NCBI GenBank assembly: GCA_003599745.1
Contig: QZJL01000011.1
Coordinates: forward strand, 1 to 32,632
Reading direction: 5' to 3'
Length of the DNA stretch: 32,632 nucleotides
Origin: Dehalococcoidia bacterium
Lineage (GTDB): Bacteria > Chloroflexota > Dehalococcoidia > Dehalococcoidales > SURF-40
Shown here: one piece after another, positions 1 through 8,574 of the stretch
Layout of the letters: the number at the start of each line of letters is the position of its first letter
How positions within the stretch are numbered: position 1 is the stretch's first letter
The notes under the pieces: model-generated
Database searches by the model: none
Seen by the model: only the letters and a program-made list of their open reading frames with translations
What the model was told of the DNA's origin: nothing
Made by a program: the position numbers and the translations under genes

Positions 1-1
1 C

Positions 2-1978
2 TACCTGGTCACCGGTTCCTCCGAGGGGACAATTGCCAAACGTAGAGTCTACGCCACCATCATCAACTACAATACCCCGCCCATGACTATTTCCAGCGCC
101 TACGCCAACTACGCGCAACTTGAGGACTTCATCACCCAGTACTACGAAATCACCGCCAATAATCCCGGGCGGGCGGGCGAAGCCAAGAAGCAAATACTGG
201 AAAAGGCCAAAGAGGTAAAACTTGTTCCCGAAATGGCCGAGGATTTTTCCATCGATGATGTCTACCACGATATTATCGAGATGAAGAGTTCGCTCATCCC
301 CCGGGGCGTGCACATTATCGGCAAAAAGCTCACCCGGGATGACGAAACCGATTACCTGATGGCCGCCCTGCGCTTCGAAAGGGGTGAAATCCTGCCCATT
401 CAGAAAATCCTGTGCGCAGCGCTGGGCGTTGACTGGGAAGTCGCTAAAAAGCAGCCCGCTAACCAGGATTCAAGTGGCAAGACCTACGGCGAAATCCTGA
501 GTGAGGTTGATAAGCATTCCCGCGATTTCATCCGCGAGGTAGCGCTGGAGAACAAGGCAATGAGTTCGGCCATCAAAAAAACCGGTATCAAGCTCAGCCG
601 GGAGCAGCAAAACCAGTTGCAGCGTACCCTGGATTTCGGTGTTGGGGTCGCCCAGAGCCTGCGGGAAAGCGTGGAACTGGAGGTTGCCAACACGCTCAGG
701 GCCTTAAATGGCGAGTACATCCCGCCGGGCACCGGCGGCGACCCGGTGCGCTCGCCCGACGTCCTGCCCACCGGCCGCAACATGGTCGGGTTCGACCCCC
801 GCAAAGTGCCGACCAAACTCGCCGAGGAACGGGCACACACCATCACCAAGCAAATTCTGGAGGACTACGTCAAGGAGCACAACGAGTACCCGGAGTCGGT
901 GGGCGTGGTGCTCTTCAGCATGGAGGTCATGCAAACTCACGGCGAGACCGTGGCCGAGATTTTCGAGCTGATTGGCGTCCGCCCGAAGCGGTCTGGCGTG
1001 GGTAACATCGACCCGGCGCACTTCGAGGTTTTGCCTCTGGAAGAGCTGGGCCGGCCCCGGATTGACGTGGCGGTAGACGTCTCCGGCATCTTCCGCGACA
1101 CCTTCCCCGAAGCGCTTGAGTTCATCGGCAAGATTATCAGGGCAGTGGCCGAGCTTGATGAGCCAGTAGAGAAAAACTTTATCCGTAAGCACAGTCTCGA
1201 GATTGAGAAAAACCTCATCGCCGCCGGGCAACCGCCGGCGGAAGCTAAGAAATTTTCCTACATGCGCACCTTCGGCGTCGGCGCCGGCATCTACGGCACC
1301 AACATCTCGAAGATGATTGCCTCCTCCGACTGGAAAGAGGAAAAAGACATCGCCGAGATGTACATGGACAAGCAGAGCCACTTCTACGGCGACGGCGTCT
1401 ACGGCGAAAAGAACCCCCAGGCATTAAACGAAATCCTGAAGCACGTCTCGGTCTGCGCCCAGGTGCGCAGCTCAAGCTTGTACGGCATCTCCGACCTCGA
1501 CCACTATTACGAGCACCTGGGAGGTTTCACCAGCTCGGTAGGCTCCGTCAGGAAGAAGAAGCCGGTGGTAATGGTCGCCGACTCTTCCTCGGAGAAAATC
1601 ATCACCCGCAAGCTCTCCAAGCAGATTGAGGCCGAGGGGCGGATGCGCTTCCTCGACCAGAAATGGATTGACGGCATGATGGACTCGAGCCGTGGCGTCG
1701 GCATCATCGCCGACCGCACCGAGCATATGATGGGCTGGGCGGCCACTACCGGCGACGTCGACCCCAAAGTCTTTAAGGAGATGGCCGGCAAATACGTCTT
1801 CGATGACGAGAACCGCAAGAAAATCATGGAAAAGAACCCCTGGCAGCTCAACGACGTGATGAAAAAGCTCGAAGAAGCCCATCACCGCGGCTACTGGCAG
1901 ATTACCCCCGAAGAGATGGATAAAATGAAAAAGGTTTACCTGGAGCTGGAAAACGAAATCGAGGAGCGAGAAGAATGA
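2..1978 (+). CDS. cobN: Cobaltochelatase CobN / magnesium chelatase BchH-like large subunit, 3' part
   Basis: This is the C-terminal ~658 residues of a CobN/BchH-type chelatase subunit, which binds the tetrapyrrole and inserts Co or Mg with ATP-dependent partner subunits. The reading frame is open from base 2 through the first internal ATG at 83, and residues before that ATG (YLVTGSSEGTIAKRRVYATI) already match the family, so the gene is cut by the window edge and does not start at 83. Family-typical stretches include GVVLFSMEVMQTHGET (around residues 300-315) and the following PRIDVAVDVSGIFRDTFPEA. Full-length relatives are about 1200-1300 residues, so roughly half is present. CobN and BchH cannot be separated from this fragment alone. 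A corrinoid role is the better guess for a non-photosynthetic Chloroflexota genome, but that is inference. The partner ATPase subunits are not in the window. Confidence 0.88.
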   Translation, partial: YLVTGSSEGTIAKRRVYATIINYNTPPMTISSAYANYAQLEDFITQYYEITANNPGRAGEAKKQILEKAKEVKLVPEMAEDFSIDDVYHDIIEMKSSLIPRGVHIIGKKLTRDDETDYLMAALRFERGEILPIQKILCAALGVDWEVAKKQPANQDSSGKTYGEILSEVDKHSRDFIREVALENKAMSSAIKKTGIKLSREQQNQLQRTLDFGVGVAQSLRESVELEVANTLRALNGEYIPPGTGGDPVRSPDVLPTGRNMVGFDPRKVPTKLAEERAHTITKQILEDYVKEHNEYPESVGVVLFSMEVMQTHGETVAEIFELIGVRPKRSGVGNIDPAHFEVLPLEELGRPRIDVAVDVSGIFRDTFPEALEFIGKIIRAVAELDEPVEKNFIRKHSLEIEKNLIAAGQPPAEAKKFSYMRTFGVGAGIYGTNISKMIASSDWKEEKDIAEMYMDKQSHFYGDGVYGEKNPQALNEILKHVSVCAQVRSSSLYGISDLDHYYEHLGGFTSSVGSVRKKKPVVMVADSSSEKIITRKLSKQIEAEGRMRFLDQKWIDGMMDSSRGVGIIADRTEHMMGWAATTGDVDPKVFKEMAGKYVFDDENRKKIMEKNPWQLNDVMKKLEEAHHRGYWQITPEEMDKMKKVYLELENEIEEREE

Positions 1979-2066
1979 GGCTGGTCTTTCTGAAGAAGTA
2001 GTGTTGCGGGATTATTTGTGACGTCAGTAGTCAGTCCGAAATTAATTGGCTCATTTGGGGTGGCAA

Positions 2067-3095
2067 TCAGAACTGGCCAATTCGCTCTTCCCAGATGGAA
2101 TATCTCAGGGCGGCGAGATTGAGTATACGCCCTCCGAATTCCGCGTAGGAATAGCCTGCGAGTTCCGCCGCACATATGGTGCTGGTATCGGGACTGATAT
2201 CGGCATTGGGATTTACGTCAATGACGTACAGGTCGCCGTCTCTGATTCTCATATCGATACGCGCGTAATCGCGGCACCCTGTTAAGTCGTATGTGGTTTT
2301 GCAAACTCGTTCGATACTGCGGAGTTCGTCGTTGCCAAGTGGTGCGGGCAGCACCGTTTTTATTTTCTGATATTGTTCTGACTCAGGGACGAACTTGGCT
2401 TCGTAGGAGCAGATTCGGTCACGCTCGTTCCCGAACGATGAAAATTCCATCTCGGCTGCGGGCAGCATTTCAATGGTATTATTTCCCCAGAGCGAAAGAT
2501 GTAATTCGCGCCCGTCAATGAAGTCCTCGACCAAAGCCGGCTGTCGGAATTCCTCGAGAACGTAGTTAACCCTGTCTTTAAGCTCCGCTTCTGTCTTGAC
2601 GACCGCGTTACGGTCAATTCCCTCACTGCAATGTTCTCTGGAAGGTTTGACGATAGCCGGGAAGCGATTCCACTGGCAGGTCGAATCGCAGTCGAATACT
2701 TTCCACTGGGGGGTGGGGATACCAAATTCATCAAGGAGTTGCTTTACGCGAAGTTTGTCCTGCGCTAGCGCCATTGCCGCCGAACCTGCTCCGGTGAACG
2801 CAAAACCCCTCTGTTCTAAATGTTTGGTAACGAGCCACTCGCTGTGGGGTATGCCCGGTATGCTTTCGCACCAGTTGAAGACGATGTAATTATGAGGGTC
2901 GTATCGGGCTAATAAAAGGTCAAGGTCACTATTTGTAACTGGAGCAAGGGTTGTCTGACATCCTAACGACCAGATAGCTTTATCAAGTCGCGAGGTTATT
3001 TCGAGAACCTCTTCCTGTTCATGCGCCGACCAATCAGGGTTCAGGTTGAAGAGCAGCAAGACAGGCAGATCCGAGGAGGAAGTACCTACCGGCAC
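2067..3095 (-). CDS. D-alanine-D-alanine ligase-like ATP-grasp protein
   Basis: A 342-residue ATP-grasp ligase resembling Ddl. Visible elements are TGAGSAAMALAQDK (101-114), like the Ddl TGS...AL..DK stretch, GIPTPQW (125-131), the ATP-binding lysine K150 in AIVKPS, the adenine-contact pair E190-D191 in VEDFI, and the metal-binding end with D281, D293, N295 and N297 (YVIDVNPNADISPD). The family joins a carboxylate to an amine through an acyl phosphate; the substrates cannot be read from sequence. The in-frame start is GTG at 3095, since no in-frame ATG lies between it and the upstream stop. A strong Shine-Dalgarno sits instead before an out-of-frame ATG at 3115 (see findings). Codon use is more AT-rich than in neighbouring operons. 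It converges on the chelatase gene. Fold confidence is high; whether it really makes D-Ala-D-Ala is unknown. Confidence 0.82.
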   Translation of the reverse strand: MPVGTSSSDLPVLLLFNLNPDWSAHEQEEVLEITSRLDKAIWSLGCQTTLAPVTNSDLDLLLARYDPHNYIVFNWCESIPGIPHSEWLVTKHLEQRGFAFTGAGSAAMALAQDKLRVKQLLDEFGIPTPQWKVFDCDSTCQWNRFPAIVKPSREHCSEGIDRNAVVKTEAELKDRVNYVLEEFRQPALVEDFIDGRELHLSLWGNNTIEMLPAAEMEFSSFGNERDRICSYEAKFVPESEQYQKIKTVLPAPLGNDELRSIERVCKTTYDLTGCRDYARIDMRIRDGDLYVIDVNPNADISPDTSTICAAELAGYSYAEFGGRILNLAALRYSIWEERIGQF

Positions 3096-3350
3096 TTGAG
3101 GTTTTCCAATCCCATTTTCTCCTTCCTCAAGTAAATCGGCGCAATCGTATCACCATCAGGCAGGTATTACTTTGTTGACAATTTGAATGAATGGTTTTCG
3201 CTCCCGAGTGAATTTCCCTCGTTTGTTTTACGTATTAAACCCGGTTTATTTTACTATAAACCTTATTCAATAGTTTGCGCAATACCCTGTGGCATTATTT
3301 GTCGTAATAAGTCGGAAGTCGCCAGAGACCGCAGTCTGGTCCGAGTGAAA
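3096..3350. other. Intergenic stretch between DUF6125-like and ATP-grasp genes
   Basis: This AT-rich gap holds no convincing gene. A plus-strand open frame beginning at 3183 runs into the DUF6125-like gene and looks spurious. A short inverted repeat, CCAGA...TCTGG, lies near 3321-3338 without a T-run, so I do not call it a terminator. No good sigma-70 promoter for the ATP-grasp gene was found. Confidence 0.4.
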
Positions 3351-3908
3351 TTATTCGCAGACAAAGCGCCAGCGACAGCAAACATCATCGTTGTTTTGTC
3401 TGGGAGGCGATTTGAGACACTTAATCTCTATATCGGGGTTGAAAAATTCCGCATAATATTTAAAGATTTTGGCTTCGACCTGGTTACACATCTCAACCTC
3501 TCTGCCCTCGCCCTCTCTTTCTAGAGATTCCAGAGTAAGACACCTGGTAACGGTGAGCGTAGCTTCGTTTTGCCCATTGCAATTTATCTTGTGTTCTAGC
3601 TGCTGCAGCCAAGGAACCATTTGTATCGCCTTCATCAAGGCGGCTATATTATGGCCTTGAATATTTAGTTGCTCGGTGATTTTAGCCATTTCGTATTTGC
3701 AGACTCTTCGCCATACCTGAAGGTCACAGGCCAGAGCTTCTTTATTGCTGACTCGCTCTTTTACCGCGAGGTACCAGAAGCCGTCCACCCGAACGAGTAT
3801 TTTTGAATATACGTCCAGTAATCCGGTAAGCGCGTCAGGTGAAAAATCGCCCGGCTTAAGCTCAGGATTGAATTCGCCGCTATAATCAACCATGCCTTTA
3901 TTATTCAA
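3351..3908 (-). CDS. DUF6125-like protein of unknown function
   Basis: A 185-residue soluble protein with no signal peptide or membrane segment. I recognise it as similar to the DUF6125 family from memory, mainly from the stretch YSKILVRVDGFWYLAVKE (34-51) and the pattern C123-LTLESLEREGEGRE-C141. It is cysteine-rich towards the C-terminus (C123, C141, C164, C177, C178, C184), which would suit metal or cofactor binding, but no function is known to me. TTG at 3908 is preferred as start because GGAGAA lies about 6 bases upstream; the ATG at 3893 has only an AAAGG at almost no spacing. It lies downstream of tRNA-Lys on the same strand and upstream of the ATP-grasp gene, 255 bases away. AT-richer than the neighbouring operons. 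Confidence 0.65.
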   Translation of the reverse strand: MNNKGMVDYSGEFNPELKPGDFSPDALTGLLDVYSKILVRVDGFWYLAVKERVSNKEALACDLQVWRRVCKYEMAKITEQLNIQGHNIAALMKAIQMVPWLQQLEHKINCNGQNEATLTVTRCLTLESLEREGEGREVEMCNQVEAKIFKYYAEFFNPDIEIKCLKSPPRQNNDDVCCRWRFVCE

Positions 3909-3990
3909 TCAAAGTTCTCCGGGAATATATATAGTAATGAATCTGACCTTAAGAGGGGTGGTTTTTGTTTAGCTTCGGGTTCTGGCTAAG

Positions 3991-4063
3991 TAGGCCGTGC
4001 AGGTCTCGAACCTGCGACCACCTGATTAAAAGTCAGGTGCTCTGCCAGCTGAGCTAACGGCCC
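3991..4063 (-). tRNA. tRNA-Lys (anticodon UUU)
   Basis: A 73-nt cloverleaf reads on the minus strand. The anticodon loop CTTTTAA gives anticodon TTT. The T-arm is GCAGG-TTCGAGA-CCTGC and the D-arm lies in TAGCTCAGCTGGCAGAGCA. The acceptor stem is seven pairs, of which the first is a G1-U72 wobble; the discriminator is A. CCA is not encoded. A good promoter lies just upstream (4072-4100). Confidence 0.95.
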
Positions 4064-4071
4064 ACGCCCCT

Positions 4072-4100
4072 AGTTTAACAAATCCCGTCGGCTGGCGCAA
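4072..4100 (-). promoter_or_regulatory. Promoter of tRNA-Lys
   Basis: On the minus strand, TTGCGC (4095-4100) and TAAACT (4072-4077) are separated by 17 bases. A TG one base before the -10 gives an extended -10. The predicted start is near 4065, right at the tRNA 5' end. Confidence 0.55.
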
Positions 4101-4142
4101 TCTCTGCTTACGCCGGTAGAATGTCATCTGTTGCGCCGGTTA

Positions 4143-4151
4143 TGGTATAAT
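4143..4151 (+). promoter_or_regulatory. Extended -10 promoter of the dgt-dnaG-rpoD operon
   Basis: TGGTATAAT is a perfect -10 hexamer with the extended TGn element, about 43 bases before the dgt start. No good -35 is visible. The predicted start near 4158 lies downstream of the TTG at 4131, which argues against that TTG as the dgt start codon. Confidence 0.6.
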
Positions 4152-4193
4152 TACCGAGCCTGTCAGGTAGTTGTCGGGGAAAAGCCGGTGGTG

Positions 4194-5225
4194 ATGGTCA
4201 GCGTACGAGAGCTATCCGAAATCAAGGAAGAATCCCTTTCGCCGTATGCCGCCAAAAGCCGCCTCTCGAAAGGCAGGCTTAAGGAAGAAGCACCCTGTCC
4301 CATCCGCACCGCTTTCGCGCGCGATCGTGACCGTATTTTGCACTGTAACTCTTTCCGCAGGCTCAAACACAAGACCCAGGTCTTTATTGCTCCGCTTGAT
4401 GACCACTATGTTACCCGCCTGACGCATACCCTGGAGGTTGCCCAGGTGGCGCGTACCATCAGCCGGGCGCTCTCGCTGAATGAAGACCTTACCGAAGCTA
4501 TCGCTTTAGGCCATGACCTCGGTCACACGCCTTTCGGACATGTGGGTGAGGAAGTGCTCGACGAGATTTACCGGGAGGGTTTTCGGCATAATGAGCAGAG
4601 TCTCCGTGTGGTTGAACGGTTGGAGAACAACGGCCGCGGCCTCAATCTTTCCTGGGAAGTCCGGGACGGTATTCTCCATCACTCTAAGGGCAGGGGTGAG
4701 ATTCTGGACGAGAAGTGGGAGCCGATGGGCACCCTGGAGGGCGAGGTGGTGCGGCTGGCGGATATGGTGGCTTACATTAATCACGATATTGATGATGCTA
4801 TTCGGGCTTCGGTCATCACCCGTGGCGATTTGCCGGTGGGAGCGGTCGCGGTCACCGGGCGCTCGCGCTCGGAACGGATTGGCGTAATGGTGGGTGACAT
4901 CATAAAGTGTTCCTGGGCGGTGAAAGGTGAGAACGGGACGGAGACAGCCCCCCGTATTCTGATGAGTCCCCGGGTGGCGCAGGCCACATGCGAGATGAGG
5001 GAGTTTCTTTTTGAACGGGTCTATAATCGGCAGCTGGCGCAACAGGAAGTGGCGATGGCTCGAGGAGTTGTCGCCAGGCTTTACCGCTACTACAATGCGC
5101 ATGAGGACTCGTTGCCCCCTGAATACCGCTTCGGTGGCGAAGAGGTGGCGCGGCGGGTGGTTGACTATGTATCGGGCATGACCGATACCTATGCCCTTAA
5201 GCTGGCGGACGAAATCCCGGGTTAG
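4194..5225 (+). CDS. dgt: Deoxyguanosinetriphosphate triphosphohydrolase-like protein
   Basis: An HD-superfamily dNTPase of 343 residues, expected to hydrolyse dNTPs (typically dGTP) to nucleoside plus triphosphate in the cytoplasm. The HD metal ligands are visible: H78 (RLTHTLEVA), H107-D108 (ALGHDLGHTPFGH) and D190 (VRLADMVAYINHD). SFRRLKHKTQVF near residues 53-64 is typical of the family, and the length fits the short bacterial class. The open frame extends upstream to TTG at 4131, but the promoter -10 lies inside that extension. ATG at 4194, or GTG at 4188 with GGGGA 7 bases upstream, are the realistic starts. It is the first gene of a dgt-dnaG-rpoD operon, with dnaG 26 bases downstream. 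Confidence 0.92.
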   Translation: MVSVRELSEIKEESLSPYAAKSRLSKGRLKEEAPCPIRTAFARDRDRILHCNSFRRLKHKTQVFIAPLDDHYVTRLTHTLEVAQVARTISRALSLNEDLTEAIALGHDLGHTPFGHVGEEVLDEIYREGFRHNEQSLRVVERLENNGRGLNLSWEVRDGILHHSKGRGEILDEKWEPMGTLEGEVVRLADMVAYINHDIDDAIRASVITRGDLPVGAVAVTGRSRSERIGVMVGDIIKCSWAVKGENGTETAPRILMSPRVAQATCEMREFLFERVYNRQLAQQEVAMARGVVARLYRYYNAHEDSLPPEYRFGGEEVARRVVDYVSGMTDTYALKLADEIPG

Positions 5226-5251
5226 CGTTCCAGATAAAACGGTGACCGCAA

Positions 5252-7141
5252 ATGAGTGACATCGAAGAAGTAAAGCAGCGCAGCGACATTGTCGAGGTAA
5301 TCGGCGGGTACGTGCCTCTCGCCAAGTCGGGGCGCAATTTCCGGGGGCTGTGTCCCTTCCACAAAGAAAAGACGCCTTCGTTTTTCGTTTTTCCCGACCG
5401 GCAGAGCTGGCACTGTTTCGGTGCCTGCAACGCCGGCGGCGACGTTTTCTCCTTTATTATGAAAAAGGAGGGTGTCGGTTTCGGCGATGCCCTCAGGACG
5501 CTTGCCGGTCGGGCGGGAATTACCCTGCGCGAACGGGTGGGGGAGAAGCCGGAAGAGAAAGAAAAGCTCGCCCGGCTTTACCAGATAAACCAGGCGGCGG
5601 CGCAGTACTTCCACGAGGCGCTTGGTCTTCCGGCGGCGGTGGCGGCGCGCCAGTACCTTGATAAACGGGGAGTCAACCAGAAATCAGTGGCGGATTTCCT
5701 AATCGGCTATGCGCCCGGTGGCCACGAGGCCTTAAAGCGTAGTCTCGTGGAGCTGGGTTACGGTGAGAGCGACTTGCTGCTAGCCGGCCTACTTGTCAAG
5801 GGAGATGACGGCAGTACCTATGACCGTTTCCGTAACCGCCTGATGTTCCCCATTTTCGATTTCCAGGGGAGGGTCACCGGTTTCGGTGGGCGGGTGCTGG
5901 ACAATGCCATGCCGAAATACCTGAACTCCCCCCAGACGCCGGTCTTCGATAAGTCACGCAGCCTTTACGCGGTCAATCTGGCCCGCGAGGCGGCGCGGCA
6001 GGCCGACAGTGTCGTGCTGGTCGAGGGCTACCTGGACGTCATCATTGCCCACCAGTACGGCTTCCAAAATGTCATTGCCCCGATGGGCACCGCGCTCACC
6101 CAGTGGCAGATTGATATTATCAAGCGGTTGCGCCTCGGCAATCTAATCCTAGCGTTGGATCCCGATGCCGCCGGAGAAAAGGCGATGCTGCGCGGTCTGG
6201 ACTATAAAAAGCACCTTGAGACTCAGGGCATTCTGGATGACAGCCCGGAAGTAAAAGATGCCGATAAGCTTGCAGATGAAGGGGTGGACTACATCGACAC
6301 CGAAAACCGCTTCGGGGCTGAGGTCAGGGTCGCCGTCTTGCCGGCTGGCGAAGACCCCGATGAAGTCATCCGGCGGGATGCCGGTGTATTTAAGGCGTGT
6401 CTTGAGGCTGCGGTGCCGGTGATGGACTACGTTTTTGATGTGGTGAAGGCCGGGCTAAATGTAAAGACTCCTAAAGGGAAAACGGAAGCAACTTTAAGGC
6501 TATTACCACTCGTTGCTGAGATAGAGAATGATACTCGGCGGACTCATTATTTGTATAAGTTGGCGGATATGACGGGAACCAGCTATAATAAATTGGATGC
6601 AGAGGCCTCCCTCAGCCGGCTTAAATCCCGCCCCGGGTTACGGCGTATCCCGCCACCGCAGGCTGACCGGGATTTGAAAAAGGCGCTGTCAAGCCCGCTC
6701 GAAGAGTACTGTCTTACTCTCCTGCTGAAATATCCCGACTTGATGGCCGGCTTTAGCGGTCTGGACAGGGAGTATTTTGAGGACACGCGCCACCGCGAGA
6801 TTTTCGACGCTTTCCGGCGGTCGAAAAACCTGGCTGAAATGCGGGAGCAGCTCGATGAGGCACTGCACGATTACCTGGACCACCTAGCTAACGCCAGTGT
6901 CAAGGCCGGCGCGGTCGAGGGTAAATTCAAGCAGTGTGCCTTGAGACTGCGGGAAAATTATCTCAAGCGGGTGGCGGCCCGTCGGGGGCAAGCCCTGGCG
7001 CAGGCGAGTGGGGAAGTAACTCCCGAGAACCTGGCTGAGCTGCAGCAGCCGTCCCAGGAAATCAGCGAGAGACTGAGGGAAGTCGAAAGGCAGCTCGGGG
7101 GGCGCCAGAGGCCAGGGCAAGGAGGTACAAGATGGACGTAG
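5252..7141 (+). CDS. dnaG: DNA primase DnaG
   Basis: A 629-residue primase that makes RNA primers for replication. Domains in order: a CHC2 zinc finger (C34, H37, C55, C59, with the variant [10 protein letters not shown] spacing), the catalytic core with the [10 protein letters not shown] motif near residues 192-201, a TOPRIM domain with LVEGYLDV and LALDPDAAG, and a C-terminal helicase-binding region from about residue 470. Two oddities: the usual DGD of TOPRIM motif II is DPD here, and about 35 extra residues, rich in D, E and K, lie between it and [12 protein letters not shown]. The 3' end overlaps rpoD by 10 bases, and the rpoD ribosome-binding site is inside dnaG, indicating translational coupling. 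Confidence 0.96.
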   Translation: MSDIEEVKQRSDIVEVIGGYVPLAKSGRNFRGLCPFHKEKTPSFFVFPDRQSWHCFGACNAGGDVFSFIMKKEGVGFGDALRTLAGRAGITLRERVGEKPEEKEKLARLYQINQAAAQYFHEALGLPAAVAARQYLDKRGVNQKSVADFLIGYAPGGHEALKRSLVELGYGESDLLLAGLLVKGDDGSTYDRFRNRLMFPIFDFQGRVTGFGGRVLDNAMPKYLNSPQTPVFDKSRSLYAVNLAREAARQADSVVLVEGYLDVIIAHQYGFQNVIAPMGTALTQWQIDIIKRLRLGNLILALDPDAAGEKAMLRGLDYKKHLETQGILDDSPEVKDADKLADEGVDYIDTENRFGAEVRVAVLPAGEDPDEVIRRDAGVFKACLEAAVPVMDYVFDVVKAGLNVKTPKGKTEATLRLLPLVAEIENDTRRTHYLYKLADMTGTSYNKLDAEASLSRLKSRPGLRRIPPPQADRDLKKALSSPLEEYCLTLLLKYPDLMAGFSGLDREYFEDTRHREIFDAFRRSKNLAEMREQLDEALHDYLDHLANASVKAGAVEGKFKQCALRLRENYLKRVAARRGQALAQASGEVTPENLAELQQPSQEISERLREVERQLGGRQRPGQGGTRWT

Positions 7142-8574
7142 AAGACGAACGGGAAACGGTCGAATATCCCGTTGAAGAAACCAGCGAAGAAGAGGGGCTG
7201 GAGCTGCATCGGCCCGAAGAACTGGAAGAAGAGGTCAGCGAGGAGCTGCCGGGTTTTGACCTGGACACCAGTCTCGAAGGCGTTGCCGGTGAGGAAGCCA
7301 CTGATGACCCCATCCGTATGTACCTCCACGAGATTGGCCGCGTTCCACTTCTCACCGCCAATGATGAGAGAATGCTGGCGCAGAAAATGGAGCTGGGCCG
7401 GCGCATCAGCGGTATAAAGAGGTTCTTGAACAAGAGGCTGGGCCGCCAGCCTACCGCCACGGAAATACTCCTGAGCGTGCTCAAGCGGGTCAGCAAAGAA
7501 GCTGATTTCATCGAGGTTTTTGCCAGACACGTCGGCCTGTCCGACGGCAGCAGCTTCGTCCGGCTGGCGATGTCCCCGGAGCTCCGGAAACACCTTAGCG
7601 GCGAGACCGACCCGGCGCTGTTGCAGTCGGTCGCTGACGATACCGCCAAGACCCCGGCTGAAGTCGAGCAGATGATTGTTACCGTCGCTCCCGCCATCTG
7701 CCTGGTTCCCCGGGAAATGCGCAACCTCATCTCGGAAAAAGTTAACTTGCGAAAAGTCGGCGAGATGGCGGAAAACCCGTCCTTTGTTGCCAAGGCGCAG
7801 AAACACGAGGACGGGTTTACCTCGTTTATCGAGCACGTTCTCTCGCAGGCGGAGCAGGCGAAAAAGCACCTCACCGAAGCCAACCTGAGACTGGTAGTGA
7901 GCGTCGCCAAAAAGCACGTCGGGCGCGGCATGTCGCTGCTCGACTTAATTCAAGAAGGCAACATTGGCCTCATCCGGGCGGTGGAGAAGTTCGACTACCA
8001 CCGGGGCTACAAGTTCAGCACCTACGCCACCTGGTGGATACGCCAGGCCATCACCCGGGCAATCGCCGACCAGGCCCGTACCATCCGCATCCCGGTGCAC
8101 ATGGTGGAAACTATCAACAAATTGCTGCGGGTGAGCCGCCGCCTGGCGCAGGAGTACGGTCGCGAGCCGACGCCCCAGGAAATCGGCCAGGAGCTGGAAA
8201 TGTCGCCCGACAAGGTCCGCGAGATTGCCAAGGTCTCGCAGTTGCCCATATCCTTGGAGTCACCCATCGGCGAAGAGGAAGACAGTCGTCTCGGTGACTT
8301 TATCGAAGACCGCAACGCCTTGCCGCCGGTTGACGCCGCTTCCAAGCAGTTACTGAAAGAGCAGATTGACGAGGTCCTTTCGACGCTTACGCCTCGCGAG
8401 CAGCGGGTGCTCCAGCTAAGGTTTGGCTTAGAAGACGGCCGCAGCCGCACGCTGGAAGAGGTCGGTAAGGAGTTCAGCGTAACCCGCGAGCGTATCCGCC
8501 AGATTGAGGCCAAAGTCTTGCGCAAGCTGCGCCACCCCAGCCGCAGCCGCAAGCTACGCGACTACCTGGAGTAG
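7132..8574 (+). CDS. rpoD: Primary RNA polymerase sigma factor RpoD (SigA)
   Basis: A 480-residue housekeeping sigma factor. Region 1.2 ([18 protein letters not shown]) starts near residue 63. Region 2 begins near residue 247 ([18 protein letters not shown]), with the core-binding and -10-recognition segments [19 protein letters not shown] and [13 protein letters not shown]. Region 3 follows, and region 4 ([20 protein letters not shown]...[18 protein letters not shown]) ends the protein. The N-terminus is a short, very acidic tail, not a recognisable region 1.1. About 150 residues separate regions 1.2 and 2.1, a sizeable non-conserved insert. The start is firm: AAGGAGG lies 7 bases before ATG. 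Last gene of the dgt-dnaG-rpoD operon; its end overlaps the end of ffh on the other strand. Confidence 0.96.
   Translation: MDVEDERETVEYPVEETSEEEGLELHRPEELEEEVSEELPGFDLDTSLEGVAGEEATDDPIRMYLHEIGRVPLLTANDERMLAQKMELGRRISGIKRFLNKRLGRQPTATEILLSVLKRVSKEADFIEVFARHVGLSDGSSFVRLAMSPELRKHLSGETDPALLQSVADDTAKTPAEVEQMIVTVAPAICLVPREMRNLISEKVNLRKVGEMAENPSFVAKAQKHEDGFTSFIEHVLSQAEQAKKHLTEANLRLVVSVAKKHVGRGMSLLDLIQEGNIGLIRAVEKFDYHRGYKFSTYATWWIRQAITRAIADQARTIRIPVHMVETINKLLRVSRRLAQEYGREPTPQEIGQELEMSPDKVREIAKVSQLPISLESPIGEEEDSRLGDFIEDRNALPPVDAASKQLLKEQIDEVLSTLTPREQRVLQLRFGLEDGRSRTLEEVGKEFSVTRERIRQIEAKVLRKLRHPSRSRKLRDYLE

Noticed and set aside
704-1381. Long minus-strand open frame inside the chelatase gene
   Set aside because: It is antisense to a well-conserved protein, has low-complexity His/Leu/Asp/Val composition, and no ribosome-binding site; a GC-rich codon-bias shadow.
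2019-2026. TGACGTCA palindrome after the chelatase gene
   Set aside because: A single 8-base palindrome with no repeat copy, no T-run and no flanking regulatory context; can occur by chance.
3183-3524. Plus-strand 113-residue open frame
   Set aside because: Mostly antisense to the DUF6125-like gene, no ribosome-binding site, no recognisable domain.
4131-4193. TTG start adding 21 residues to dgt
   Set aside because: The extended -10 promoter (4143-4151) lies inside this extension and the added residues do not resemble the family.
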